Shown here: piece after piece, positions 21,989 to 32,791 of the stretch | Numbering within the stretch: position 1 is the stretch's first letter | Layout: each line of letters begins with the position of its first letter | Assembly (NCBI RefSeq): GCF_000143415.4 | Contig: NW_003314265.1 | Span: 3,942,660 to 4,006,659 of the forward strand | Direction: 5' to 3' | Source: Selaginella moellendorffii | Lineage: Eukaryota > Streptophyta > Lycopodiopsida > Selaginellales > Selaginellaceae | Length of the DNA: 64,000 nucleotides | The notes under the pieces: model-generated | Seen by the model: the letters and a program-made list of their open reading frames with translations, nothing else | Told to the model about the DNA's origin: nothing | The model's database searches: none | Position numbers and translations under genes: made by a program

Positions 21989-24900
21989 ATGGCCTTCAGG
22001 GTTGGGGAAAAGGTTTACATTTTGAATGGTGGGAAGAGAGTTGCAAAAGGGACCCTTGTGTCTATGGATCGGAACTTTGTTATACACTGTGAAAGGCTTG
22101 GGGAAGGCAATGCTGCTGTATCAGTAGAGACTGTCTTCGATGGGAATGTGGTCGCTATTGAACGAGGAGAGATGGTCGTCGGGGTAAATGTTGTTGTTGC
22201 CTTGAAAAATCTTCAGAAGAAAGCAGATGTTGGGGACAGCGCAAGTGCGACGCATGTTCCCTCCGTGGATCTTAAGAACCGTGCTACATGGATTCAGGCA
22301 AAAGTGTTTCTAAACAACCCCGAGGGGGAGGTGGTAGCTGAGGGCTTAGCCACAGTTGTCGATCCAAGAGATGCGGTTGCTAATCAAGAATTGGGCTGGG
22401 ATGATATTGGAGTTGCGATTTTAGAGGTTGTTGACACAGAAGAAAACAGTCTGACTATTGGAAGCATTGTGCGGTGGAAATTGAGGCACTTAGTGTTTGA
22501 GAATGTGAAGGATTCACAATCAAACACCACTACAACTGATGACAGAACATCTCTTCATGGGAAAAGAAAGTACACCTTCCTAAAGCGCAGCCAAAGGGAT
22601 CTGAGCAACGAACCGAAAAGGCAGAAAATGGCGATGGAGGTTCGAATGGTCTCGACAGTTGCTTGTTGCAAGAGGAGGTGCTGTCAACATGCTGATTGGG
22701 ATGCTATTGAAGAGGAGAGAGCAAGATACAAGACATTGTCCTGGAAGGCAGCTCGCAATTTTGTGTATGAGGCATTACGGTCATCTGTTGATGCTTCAGA
22801 ACATCAGGTGGGGGGCATGGTCTTCCAGAGGGGTTTGGTCTGCATGAAGGCATGGAGAATCATTTATGGAGTCCCTCGAAGCACATTCTACAGAATCAAA
22901 ACTGAGTTCGAGGAACAAAGGGTTCAACAGGCAGTCCATGGGAACGACGGTACGCACAAAACCAGGGGTCATGTTGTATATGGAGAGGCAATCTTCAAGA
23001 GGTTTGTCGAGACATGTAGCGAGCAGCAACCACATAAAACCCGCCTCTTGGAAGATGGAACACGAGACACCCAACGAGTTCTCCCTTCCATGTATACCAA
23101 GGGGGCCATATTGGAAGATGTGAATCGGGAACTCCAGAGTAATGGCTACAGGAAGCTGAGCCAATCTAGATTTAGTAGATTGTGGAGCAACAGGTTCAGG
23201 GATGTGAGTATAGGAAAGTACTCCAGCTTTTCAAAGTGTGACGAGTGCACTGCTATCAAAATGGCTTTGTCGAAGAATTCTTGCAGCGCTCAAGAGCGAG
23301 AGACGTTGGTTAGAAGGCGGCTCGACCACAACATCGAGCAGAGAAGCTGCAGGACTGCATATTATCATAACAGGATTCTCTCCATGGAGAGACCTGACTC
23401 TTACCTCTGCATCATCCACGACAAAATGGACCAGAAAAAGACGTGCTTACCTCGACTCAATTCTGCCCCCAAGGCAATCTCTTCATCCATGCAGCTGCCT
23501 GTGTCTCTGTTTGGCATAATCGCTCATGGGCATGGTGCCCAGAACTATGGGAACTTCTTTGTACCTCTATGGGGTGGCGGGGGTGCAAACATGATGATTG
23601 CGTCCCTAGCAAAACACTTAAGGTCTCTGCAAAGTGCGCAGACTGAGCTGAACGGCCAACCCTTGCATAAGGCCCTTGTCGATCGAACCCCATACAGGGT
23701 TCAGCTGGAGGAGGAGCAAAGGCTTGCAGTATCGCGTGGGGCCCCATGCCATCCCAGTGAATATGTTGGCCGTCAGATTGTAGGGTTATCACGTGAGGCC
23801 TCATGCCATTCCGACGAGGCTGGTCGCCCGGTGAATGCACAGCCTCATCCAAACGAAGCAGAATCTCAAGGAAGTTCTTGCGGCCGATGTGGCCTTCCAC
23901 CCCATCTTTTGCTCCAAACAGACAATGCTGGCAGTGAGAACAAAAACATGTACGTCTTCACGTACTTGGCGATGCTTGTTGCCAAAGGCATATTTGAAAC
24001 GGTTACACTTGGCTTTCTCATGGTTGGGCACACTCATGAAGACGTCGATGCCATGTTCAGTCACCTGGCAGAGTCCCTCCGGCGATCCAATGTCCTCACC
24101 CTCCCACAACTCTACGATGAATTCCAAAATTGCATCAAAGGCACTGTTGAAGCTGCACTTCTGACAGAGGTTCCAGACTTTAAGGGGTTTGTAAGAGGCT
24201 ACATCAGGGATGGATCCGAAACGCTGATTGGCCACTCCAAGCCTCTTCAGTTTCATTTCAGCATGTGTGACGGTGCTCCAGTGATGAGGTACAAGATGAG
24301 AGAATGGGACACAGTGTGGCTGCCAGTGGACGGCATTGAACTCTTCAAGAGAGATCCCATAACTGGGGAACCTATGATTCCTCAGGGTTCCCCACGGCCG
24401 ATGCACCCGGATGGACTCAAAGACCAGGAAAGTATAGTGGCCGGGATTAGACAGCATATTGCCTTCTGGAAGAGGGGGTTGGTGTTTGGTGGAGAATCCT
24501 ATTTTCAGAGGTGCAAGCCTTTGCTCGAATACTGGGAGAAGATTATATCTGCTATCCAAAATGGGCCGGTTGTATATGAAGAATTGGAAGAGTCCTTTTG
24601 GCCAGAACCCAGAGCACCAGATAGTAGCGGAACAATGTCCTCTGGAAATGCAGTGACAGATAACGATGTTGAGGATCACTATTGTGGGCCGAGGAACAAG
24701 AAGCCAGATTCAGCATTCAATCCAGTACAGGTCTGCAAAGGAATGGTCGTGCTTGTCAGACCCAGTAATAAAAAACAAATGATATGGGTGGGGCGCTGCA
24801 TCACTGATGCAGAGGAGGACGCGGAAACTAACTCCTTCAATGTAACTGTGGAGTGGTTCAAGCCAAGTTCCGGATATACGAAGGATTGCCTAGAAAAGAG

Positions 24901-25130
24901 ATGGGTGCTGAATCCAAGGGATCCCAGCATGAGCATATCGGTGGATAATGTTGTGCATGGTTGGATGCAGAAGCAGAGTGCCACCATCACCTTGCCAGAC
25001 CATGCAAGAGATGCAGCAAGAGCATTCATAACTCGGGTTCAAGGTGAGATTCATTAATATTCCTTTACAAAGTTTCTAATGTATTTTATTTCAAGGTGAA
25101 CAATCCGAATCTGAATCAGAGGAGGCTTGA
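21989..25130 (+). CDS. Transposase-like protein with DUF7869-type RNase H-like core
   Basis: The ATG is at 21989. Exon 1 runs to 25043; a 52-nt phase-1 intron 25044-25095 (GTGAG ... TTTCAAG) joins an exon 25096-25130 that adds GEQSESESEEA, giving about 1029 residues. Residues 1-75 and about 95-165 look like two related SH3-like units similar to plant Ptta/En-Spm-associated domains. Next are a basic region and a Cys-rich block (KCDEC, about residue 417). The core has IIHDKMDQKKTCLPR (first Asp, about 477), LLLQTDNAGSENKN (second Asp, about 645) and VGHTHEDVDAMFSHL (about 680). This D/DN/HED order is what I recall for DUF7869 proteins in eukaryotic elements. A C-terminal MVVLVRP domain follows. 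Two palindromic-motif copies lie inside the coding sequence (23732, 23789). No stop or frameshift, so it may be active. Its job is inferred: mobilisation of this element. Confidence 0.78.
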
Positions 25131-25345
25131 TATAGTGTGTGAGGTAAAACAAAGATGATGTGACATATGCATTTACCAATCACACGTGCATAAATCTAAT
25201 AATATGGCGTGTGGCCCATATTAATGGCACATAAACCCATATTGTGGGCTTACGTGCTTTATGTACCATCATTCCCTTGCAGCGTGTGTGTTGGTTTCCT
25301 TTTATAACACAACGAACTCCATATTTTAGGGTGAAGAGCGTTCTC

Positions 25346-25603
25346 ATGGCAAGCACAAAATCTGTAAGTGAGGCAGAAAAGGAGACGGAGAAGGAGATAG
25401 GTGAAGATGTAGAATATATAAGTCTTCCAAACTCCCCGTACTATACTCCAGGTGATCATTTTTCTGAACAAACGGCAACATTAACAACTATCGAGAACGC
25501 CCCAGTAACGTCAGAGACAACAATCCAAAGCAAAACAACTGACCCGGAGAAGGATGATAGTACCGCTGAGAGTACCAAAAAGGAGGTGTCCACTAGCGCT
25601 TAG
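25346..25603 (+). CDS. Small acidic Thr/Ser/Glu-rich hypothetical protein
   Basis: The ATG at 25346 opens 85 codons (MASTKSVSEAEKETEKE ...) ending in VSTSA just before a palindromic motif at 25611. TTTTAGGGTGAAG at 25324-25336 looks like a splice acceptor, so it could also be a 3' exon of an alternative transposase transcript. There is no known domain. Confidence 0.35.
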   Translation: MASTKSVSEAEKETEKEIGEDVEYISLPNSPYYTPGDHFSEQTATLTTIENAPVTSETTIQSKTTDPEKDDSTAESTKKEVSTSA

Positions 25604-25639
25604 GCTTATAATGGCGTGTGCCCTCATGCCATTTACTTG

Positions 25640-26239
25640 ATCACCAAATACCTTTTTCCCTTTGCACTAGTATATCTTAATACCGGTCTGAGAAATAGAA
25701 TGGCATGTGCCCTCAGGCCTTTTACTAAATCACCTTTGAAAGAAATGCAAGCCTCTATGTCGTAAAAAAAAGGTACTAGAGAAATTCCTTAATAATATGA
25801 ATGTTATTTAGTTTCATGAAAATACACTAAGGGTCAAATGAGTTAAATGACTTCTCCAGACTAGCAATGCCTCTTGCTACACCTTCACAATTAGATTCGT
25901 TAGAAAAAGATAACATTGAATAATATCTAAATGTTCTCACCATTAAGTTATATGTCTGGCTAATAGGAATGATGTTCATCTTGGAAAGCTCACCACACGC
26001 TCAATGAACAAACAAATAGTGTGTGCGCGCATGCCATCGCTTTTCTTTAGCTTCAGATTCGGCTTGTTCACCTTGACAATGAGATTTATTATACAACTAG
26101 ATGGACTCAGTCTGGACATAAGGTCACCGCGCTAGTCACCATGCCCCAGATATGTCTAGCCCCTGGACAAAAAACATATAATTTCACGTCATTTTCAAAT
26201 ACTTGAAAATTTGTACCTAGTCCCATTTTACTGAATAAA
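25640..26239. other. Right subterminal region of the transposon
   Basis: AT-rich and without a gene. Motif copies at 25700 and 26016 lie here, the last about 200 bases from the right TIR. Confidence 0.6.
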
Positions 26240-26263
26240 TCCCACTTTAACGAAATAGAGCTT
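26240..26263 (-). repeat. Right terminal inverted repeat
   Basis: Perfect inverted partner of 11121-11144. The sequences diverge at the 25th base, so the TIR is short. Host gypsy sequence resumes with the TCAT duplication at 26264. Confidence 0.92.
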
Positions 26264-26960
26264 TCATGAGAAGTATCATGATTTTAGGGATGTGTTTGAT
26301 AAGAAAAAGCTAGTGTATGCCTATTCATTGGCCTTACGACTGTCCCATTGATTTACAGGAAGGAGCATCACCTCCATGGGGGCCTATCTACGAGTTATCC
26401 CCATCTGAGCTTAAGGCCCTCAAAGAGTACGTGGATGAGAACTTTGCATCGGAGTACATTCAGCATTCGTAGTCCCCGACTGGAGTGCCTATCTTCTTTG
26501 TCAAGAAAGAAGGATGGGAGTTTGCGGCTAGTCATCGACTACCAAGGTTTGAACAAGGTGACTGTTTGGAACCGTTATCTACTACCCCTGATCTCATACC
26601 TGTTGGAATGCCTCGGTGGTGCCCACTTCTTCACCAAGATTGACTTCTGTGGAGCATACAACCTAATCCATATCTGACCTCCATATCTGGCCTAGTGATA
26701 AATGGAAGACTGCGTTTTGAACCTGCTATGGCCACTTCAAGCACACTATCATGCCGTTTAGCTTGACAAATACTCCAATAGTTTTCCAACATATAGCGAA
26801 TGACGTCTTTTGGGAGTTTCTTGATTGGATGGTGATCGTTTACCTTGACGACATCCTCATCTACTCAAAAACTCAGGAGGAGCACGACGAGCATATGCGC
26901 AAGGTGCTAGCGAAGCTATGGGAATACAGCCTAGCTTGAAAAATGTTCCTTCGATCAGGA
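26264..26960 (+). pseudogene. Chromovirus reverse transcriptase (decayed)
   Basis: GASPPWGPIYELSPSELKAL opens the domain in one frame. RLVIDYQGLNKVTVWN, FFTKIDFCGAYNLI and the catalytic [11 protein letters not shown] (26839-26872) follow. Several stops and at least two frameshifts are present. The YLDD (YxDD) metal site itself is intact. Confidence 0.88.
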
Positions 26961-27928
26961 GTTTGTGGAGTTCCTTGGGTACATTGTCACTCCTGAGGGT
27001 ATCATGATGGATCTTGCCAAAGTCAAGACTATTCTCGAATGGGAGCCTCCACAATCAATGTCAGATGTTTAGGCTTTCCTTGGCTTCGCCAACTTCTATC
27101 GCAAATTTATTGATCACTACTCCGATATTGTCTTTCATTTCACGCATCTCACTTGCAAAAATGTTCCCTTCTCTTGGTCTGCAGCTGCTTAGTAGACCTT
27201 TTACACACTCAAGGTGGCCTTCAGTTCTACTCCCTTCTTGATCTACACTGATCCCTCACAACCTTTCTTCATCGAGGCAGATGCCTTTGACTTTGCCATC
27301 GGTGCTGTATTGTCTCAACTTGGAGCGGATTAGAAATTTCATCTGCTCACTTTTTATTCTTAGAAATTCCAACTTGCAGAGATCAATTATGAAATCCATA
27401 ACAAGGAGCTCCTTGCCATCATGGATTCCTTTGGAGAGTGGCGTTGTTTCTTGGAGGGGGCGAGCCATCAAACAACGGTTGGACGGATCATAAAAATCTC
27501 AAGTACTTTCCTGTACTTGAGTTTTGAGCCATTGTTAAGTAAGGTGGGCACAATTCTTGAGTCGGTTTGACTTTGTTATCAAGTACAGACCTGGAAATAT
27601 TCAAGGCCTTCCTGATGCTCTTTCAAGGCGCTCCTATCTCAGTCTCAGGCCTGGTAATCCTGCCTTCGATCAACAAGATCAGGATATCCTCGGTCTTGAT
27701 CGGCTTCAAAGTATGGCAATTTTCCTGGCCCCTCAAGACTCCTCCTTGATGGACAGGATCAGAAATGATCTTCAATCCGACAACCTCGCCAGCGACATTT
27801 TCCCCCATCTTCAAGCTAGACACCTAGTGACTCCTAACTGCTGGCGATTTGACGAGTTTGAGTTCTTAGATGGCTTGTTATATTGTGGGGAGCAACTTTA
27901 CATTCCTGAAGGTGATGCTTGAAGGTTG
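26961..27928 (+). pseudogene. Chromovirus RT thumb, RNase H and integrase N-terminus (decayed)
   Basis: FIEADAFDFAIGAVLSQ at about 27270 is the RNase H start, INYEIHNKELLAI follows, and RFDFVIKYRPGNIQGLPDAL (27560-27620) is the linker typical of gypsy elements. Multiple stops are present. The integrase is cut by the TRIM after 27933. Confidence 0.82.
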
Positions 27929-27933
27929 GTCCT

Positions 27934-28533
27934 TGTAGCGCACCTTATCTCTCTCCCCTTAAGTCAACTGGAAAAGGGGCAATTGCTTGATGAGAGAGCC
28001 CTTAGTGGCTATTTTATCCCCATTTATCCCCCAAGGTTCCAAGGATCCACGGTGACAGTATATCCAAATCTCATCCTATGATCACATGCGCTACACTCAC
28101 CCCCCCCTTCAGAGATGTCAATGTCCTTATTGACTATTGACTAGCAACCCTTATTGAGCCAAGGGGAACCAGCACCTTCATTTTCGCACTCAATCTACCA
28201 ATCCTTCCATTGTGTAGACTAGCTATTCCATGTGAGGCAACTAGTCATCCACCCGTACCGCAGATTTCAAATTTAGGGGTAGGAATATACCTTGCTCAAG
28301 GGTATATTATACTTTTTAAATAACCACTAATCAATGGGAATCGAACCCGTGCCATTTGCTCAGATACCAACTGTAACACACCTTATCTCTCTCCCCTTAA
28401 GCCAACTGGAAAAGGGGCAATTGCTTGATGAGAGAGCCCTTAGTGGCTAATTTATCCCCAATTATCCCCCAAGGTTCCAAGGATCCACGGTGATAGTATA
28501 TCCAAATCTCATCCCATGATCACATGCGCTACA
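27934..28533 (-). mobile_element. TRIM (terminal-repeat retrotransposon in miniature)
   Basis: Two 162-bp LTRs lie at 27934-28095 and 28372-28533. They start TGTAGCGCA (worn to TGTAACACA in the right copy) and end TGCGCTACA, and are flanked by a perfect GTCCT duplication at 27929-27933 and 28534-28538. The internal region is only 276 bp and has no ORF. Read on the minus strand, the primer site TTGGTATCTGAGC adjoins one LTR (28359-28371) and a G-rich polypurine run adjoins the other (28096-28110). It is therefore a complete non-autonomous TRIM inserted in the chromovirus integrase. Confidence 0.93.
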
Positions 28534-29919
28534 GTCCTGATGGCATGCCACAATAGCCCGATAGCTGGTCATTTCGGCATTGCAAAAACCTATAAGCTGG
28601 TTGCATGAGACTTTTGGTGGCCTCACATGGATGACTATATCAAATTTTTTTGTTACCTCCTGTGACACTTATACCCAGAATAAGTTACCTCGCCACCTTC
28701 CTTTAGGTTTGCTTCGTTCCCTCCTGGTCCCTTCAGGTCGTTGGGAATCCATCTCCATGGATTTTTTGAGTGATCTTCTGAGTTTTGGAGGCTTCAACAA
28801 CATTTTAGTTATGGTGGATTGCTTCACAAAGATGGCGCACTTTCTGCCATATACCAAGGAGTTTTTAAGCAAGGACATAGCAAAACTGGTATTCAAGGAA
28901 ATTTTCTGACTTTATTATGGGATTCTTGCAGATGTGGTTTCAGATTGGGGACCTCAGTTCATCTCTCATTTCTAGCAATGGTTCTTACAGCTACTTGGAG
29001 TGAAGGCCAACCTCTCTTTGGCATATCATCCTCAAACTGATGGATAGTTTGAGTGAACGATTTAGACGTTGAAACAATTCCTAAGATGCTTCATGACTTA
29101 TCATCAGGATGATTGGTTCGATATCCTTCCTCTTGCTGAGTTCTTCTATAACAACTCTGTTCACTCCTCCCTTCGAGTTTTTCTTTTCTTTGCAAACTCT
29201 AACCGAAATCCCCAATTCAATCTCTCACTTCCTTTTCCATCCAAATCCTCTCGTTCAAATCCCCACTCTGAGGCATTTATCTCCAATCTCTAGGAAATCC
29301 ACAACTCCATCTCCTTCCACCTCCATCGTGCTCAGGAATCTCATAAAACATCCACCAATGTCCATCATCAGGATTGTCCCCTTTACAATATCGGGGATAA
29401 AATCTGGCTCCTCAGGCGAAATATCTCTACCACCAGGATATGTCCCAAACTTGATTTCAAATGCCTCGGTCCTTTCCCTATCACTGCCATCATTAATTTT
29501 GTCACTTATCGCCTTGCACTTCCCTCCTCATATCAAATTCACCCTGTGTTTCACTCCTCTCTCCTTGAGCCTTATATTCTCAGTCCTATTCCAAATCGGG
29601 TCATTCCTCCACCTCCACCAGTGCAGCTCAAGGATGGGTCTGAGTATGAGGTTTAGGACATTTTTTATTCCAAAATCTCATAGTCTAAACTCTACTATCT
29701 GGTAGACTGAAAGGGTTACAAACCTGAGGAATGCACTTGGGAACTTGCAGACAACTTGATTCATTCTCCTAAGCTTGTTCAAGACTTCCACTGCCACTAT
29801 CCTTCTTGTCCCAGTCCTCATTCTTTTCATTCTTCACCTCCCATCCTTAAATGCCCATCGCATCCTCCTCTTCGTTCTCATTCACGTCCTCATTCCACTC
29901 GTTCTTGAGGAGGGGGTGC
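28534..29919 (+). pseudogene. Chromovirus integrase core and chromodomain (decayed)
   Basis: SMDFLSDLL (about 28755) and VSDWGPQFISH (about 28940) carry the first two catalytic aspartates. LPLAEFFYNNSVHSS follows at about 29126. KGYKPEECTWELADNLI (29712-29762) is the C-terminal chromodomain, which assigns the element to the chromoviruses. The polypurine tract lies just before 29920. Confidence 0.85.
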
Positions 29920-30280
29920 TATCGGGAATCCCCCAATTCTTGCCACATTCCTGACTCTCGCTAGATTCTTGACCTACAGACCACATTCCTGACTTTCAAG
30001 ACACTTTCCTATTCCTGACTCTCTAATTTCCCATATGATTCCTGATTCCCAAACCACATTCTTGATGATGACATGGTGCCTCCTCGACATTAGCTATATT
30101 TAGGCTGTCCTCAATCCAAGAGTGGTGGAGCTTCATCAACCTATAATATATATAAGTTAGCCTTGTTCCATTTCTCCATAATCTAAATCAACACTAGTCT
30201 AAGGCTTTTTCTTCGTCTCCACTAGCTTTTCTCTTTGTCTTCTGCATTCTCTAGTTCTAATCTTGTTGGGGTACTTGACA
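29920..30280 (+). repeat. 3' LTR of the chromovirus
   Basis: It is 361 bp and aligns throughout with 8969-9329. Its first bases are TATCGGGAATCC, a worn TGTC start. The target duplication CAATT follows at once. Confidence 0.9.
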
Positions 30281-31110
30281 CAATTGTGCTATAATAACAT
30301 GTTCATTAAAAATATGAGAAGAGAGAAAAGAAGGAAAAGGAACTTGAAAAAGAGCATCAATGTTTGATTGAATATTGATATATCATTTTGATTGAGATTA
30401 TTTGTTGTCTCTTTAGTATATGTATGTCACAGGGGTACAAAGTTCCATTGGTGTTCCACCATATAAACTCCTATATGGTTATAATCTAATTCTACCAATA
30501 GAGTAAAGTTTACCTTTACAATTACCATAAGCTACTGATGCTAAGTCTTGGGATTAGTATTTGATTAGCATTCTTCCACTTGTCCAAGAAAATTTTACTA
30601 AACACTTGGGCCACATACAAGTGGGATAACAACGGCATTATAACTCCCATCATCATCCACCAACGGAGTATAAAATGGATGACTTGATGTTAGTTTATTT
30701 TCCCAATTTTACAATATATGGTTTATCTAAAGGGCTTCTTACTTAGTGGAAAGGATTATATCAAGTGTTGCGACAAGTGGGACCACAAATTTATGAGGCT
30801 CGGCATGACGTTCAGTAAGTCGATCCTTCAAAAATTGTGTATGTGCAACATTAAAACACTTTGTACAAAGGGATTAAAAATAACTAGCATCATATATAGA
30901 TCCATTAATGCCTCCTTCTAATGTTCCTCTAGATCCCAGCCCATCCACAAGAGAACCTTGATAGTCTTCTATTATTCCGAGAGGAGGGGATGATGTGAGG
31001 TCCAAGTGTATAGGTACAATATCATATATTAATATTAGCATAGTGGGATTTTGGTAGCCATTGGATTGGTTTTAATTCATAAGCTAGGGTTTTTGGGCTA
31101 ATTGATATAC
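30281..31110 (+). pseudogene. Older LTR-element remnant: integrase tail and LTR piece
   Basis: At 30430-30510 the sequence reads SSIGVPPYKLLYGYN, and at 30660-30800 a decayed EYKMDDLMLVYFPNF and VGPQIYEA-like tail, both typical of gypsy integrase C-termini. A polypurine run at 30980-30990 precedes LTR-like sequence from 30994 that matches 8503-8636. The chromovirus sits inside this older element. Confidence 0.6.
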
Positions 31111-32770
31111 ACATTTCTGTATACCATTTCCATGTTCCATACACTCACATTACAAGCTTAAATTTATTTTAAATATATGTATATATATGTGTGTGTATAT
31201 ATAATGTCCATAAAGCTTGCAAGAAATTTAATTTTTATAGATATAACAAAAGTAATGGTTCCAATTATAGAGCAATAAATTCTTAAATAATTTTGTTATT
31301 TAGAATGTCTTGTGAATTTCATTAAGTAAATTTTTAAAGTTCTGAGTGCATGGAGACTGCTAGTACTTCGTACGTAGGGAGTTCATGCACTTTGCAATGT
31401 ATGTTGACTTGGCTTTTACGGTTTTTACTTGAGGTTGTTACCTATGGTTATTACTATGCTAATATTAGTATATGGCATTGTAGCTGTACACTTGATCCTC
31501 ACAAAGTGTATGTTTTTCTTAAATTTTGTTTGAAATTCTCACTTTTGTATTATTTTAATTAATCTATTAAATTAGAATCTGATTTTATATTTTTCCTGAA
31601 ATTTATAGATATTTGATATTAATCAAGAAAACAATTATAGGAAATTATAATAAAAAAAATTATAGTTATTATAAAGAAATTTTAGTTTGCTAATTTAAAA
31701 GAAGTAGAACATCATAATATGTTTTCAAAACTTTATGTTTTGCAAGATTTTGTTTTCAAACTTTATGTTTTCAATAAATATCTTTACTAATCCTTCCAAA
31801 ACATAAAAATAATTACATTCATAATAATGGGATGACCACTCATGGACAGATGGCCCAATTTTTGAGAGATAGGACTATAGTATGGGTGGTCTTGGATTAC
31901 TAATAAAACAAAGGACTATTTGTGATATTAATTTTTAATTATTTTTTAATTTTAAAGTATAATTTCTTAATTTATTATTTTAAACAGAAATAATTCTTTT
32001 TGCAAAAACTTGAAAATTTATTTGAAAAATAACAGAGCTTTTTTTATCAATTAATCAAATCACTCACAAAAGATACAATAAAAGATCTTTAAGCGTTTTA
32101 CTTAAATTTCTTCAATACTGTTTAGTGGGAGAATAAAATCTTGAAGGAAATAAAAATTATTGCTAGCAAAGTAGAAAAATAATGAAAAGAAAACTGGCTT
32201 ATTAAATGAGAACCCTAATTAAAGTTTTCCAATATTAATTTTATTAGATGCTCTAAATCTGTGATTGACATAATAACTCCCCAAATTCACAAAGTCAAAT
32301 GCTTTTAATGTAGTTTGAAAATAGAACATTTCATGGCATTAGAATCCCTATTAGCATGCTCTTTTCAAGAAAGCCATGTTAGGAGAAAAACTTTTTATAG
32401 AAGTGTAACCTAATGGCTAATCTTAAAGAAAACACAGGTTTCTCAAAAAGCATTTCTGAAAATAACCCAAGTGTTTATTTAATCTACTCACCTACTTTTA
32501 TACTGATTACCTTCTAACTCAAGTATGTATAAATATTCTTTCTGGGTTAGCCACAAAGGACCCTTACTATATATAAGTCTCACATACATACACAACCAAA
32601 GTTGTAGAATTAACCAACCAATAAAGGAAACTCACTTTTTCCACACTCACTTGCAACTATTCATGTAATAAAATTTGTAACTAGATAAATAATCTATTAT
32701 TCGCTAGTTAATATTAATCATTTAGGGGTCCATATCATAGTGAAAGTGTCATAAATAAACATAAACTTAA
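31110..32770. other. AT-rich spacer upstream of the Crinkler-like gene
   Basis: No coding sequence is recognised. TATATATAAG at 32568-32577, about 215 bases before the ATG, is the best TATA candidate for the downstream gene. Confidence 0.45.
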
Positions 32771-32791
32771 CCTAAGAATATTATTTTGAGG

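Larger units (their letters stand above)
11495..26037. repeat. 22-bp palindromic motif family, about 25 dispersed copies
   Basis: The consensus has arms ATGGC(A/G)TG and CA(T/C)GCCAT around six bases, often (A/T)GGCC(A/T). Copy starts: 11495, 12572, 12647, 13874, 14065, 14206, 15678, 16955, 17015, 17092, 18006, 18244, 19187, 20130, 21066, 21102, 21717, 21815, 21885, 23732, 23789, 25204, 25611, 25700, 26016. Those at 14206, 21066, 21102, 25204 and 26016 have a worn arm. The second transposon copy has it at 61813, 62882 and 62957. Copies sit in introns, spacers, the tandem array and coding exons. I found none outside the two transposon copies. Confidence 0.88.
11121..26263. mobile_element. 15.1-kb TIR DNA transposon with transposase-like and ParB/HAD-like genes
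   Basis: Perfect 24-bp terminal inverted repeats lie at 11121-11144 and 26240-26263; they begin AAGCTCTATTTCGTTAAAG. The flanks carry TCAT at 11117-11120 and 26264-26267, and removing the element plus one TCAT rejoins the host retrotransposon frame, so both borders are secure. The element carries a minus-strand gene (11551 to about 17.1 kb), a plus-strand transposase-like gene (21989-25130), a small plus-strand ORF, a 943-bp tandem array and about 25 copies of a 22-bp palindromic motif. A second copy begins at 61427 in an unrelated site next to TCAA, so the element has moved. I cannot assign it to a named superfamily; a 4-bp duplication and a DUF7869-like transposase are its best handles. Confidence 0.9.
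8969..30280 (+). mobile_element. Ty3/gypsy chromovirus, disrupted by two later insertions
   Basis: The LTRs are 8969-9329 and 29920-30280, both 361 bp, flanked by a perfect 5-bp duplication, CAATT, at 8964-8968 and 30281-30285. A polypurine tract (GAGGAGGGGGTG) sits just before the 3' LTR. The order gag, protease, RT, RNase H, integrase, chromodomain is Ty3/gypsy. After removing the DNA transposon (11121-26263), the TRIM (27934-28533) and one target duplication for each, about 5.6 kb remain, a normal length. Many stops and frameshifts show that it is dead. The first bases after the 5' LTR are not a tRNA-iMet primer site, so the primer is unclear. Confidence 0.93.

Noticed and set aside
11495-26037. 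CRISPR-like array from the regularly repeated palindrome
   Set aside because: Spacing is irregular, the host is a plant, and copies lie in introns and exons. It is a dispersed site family.
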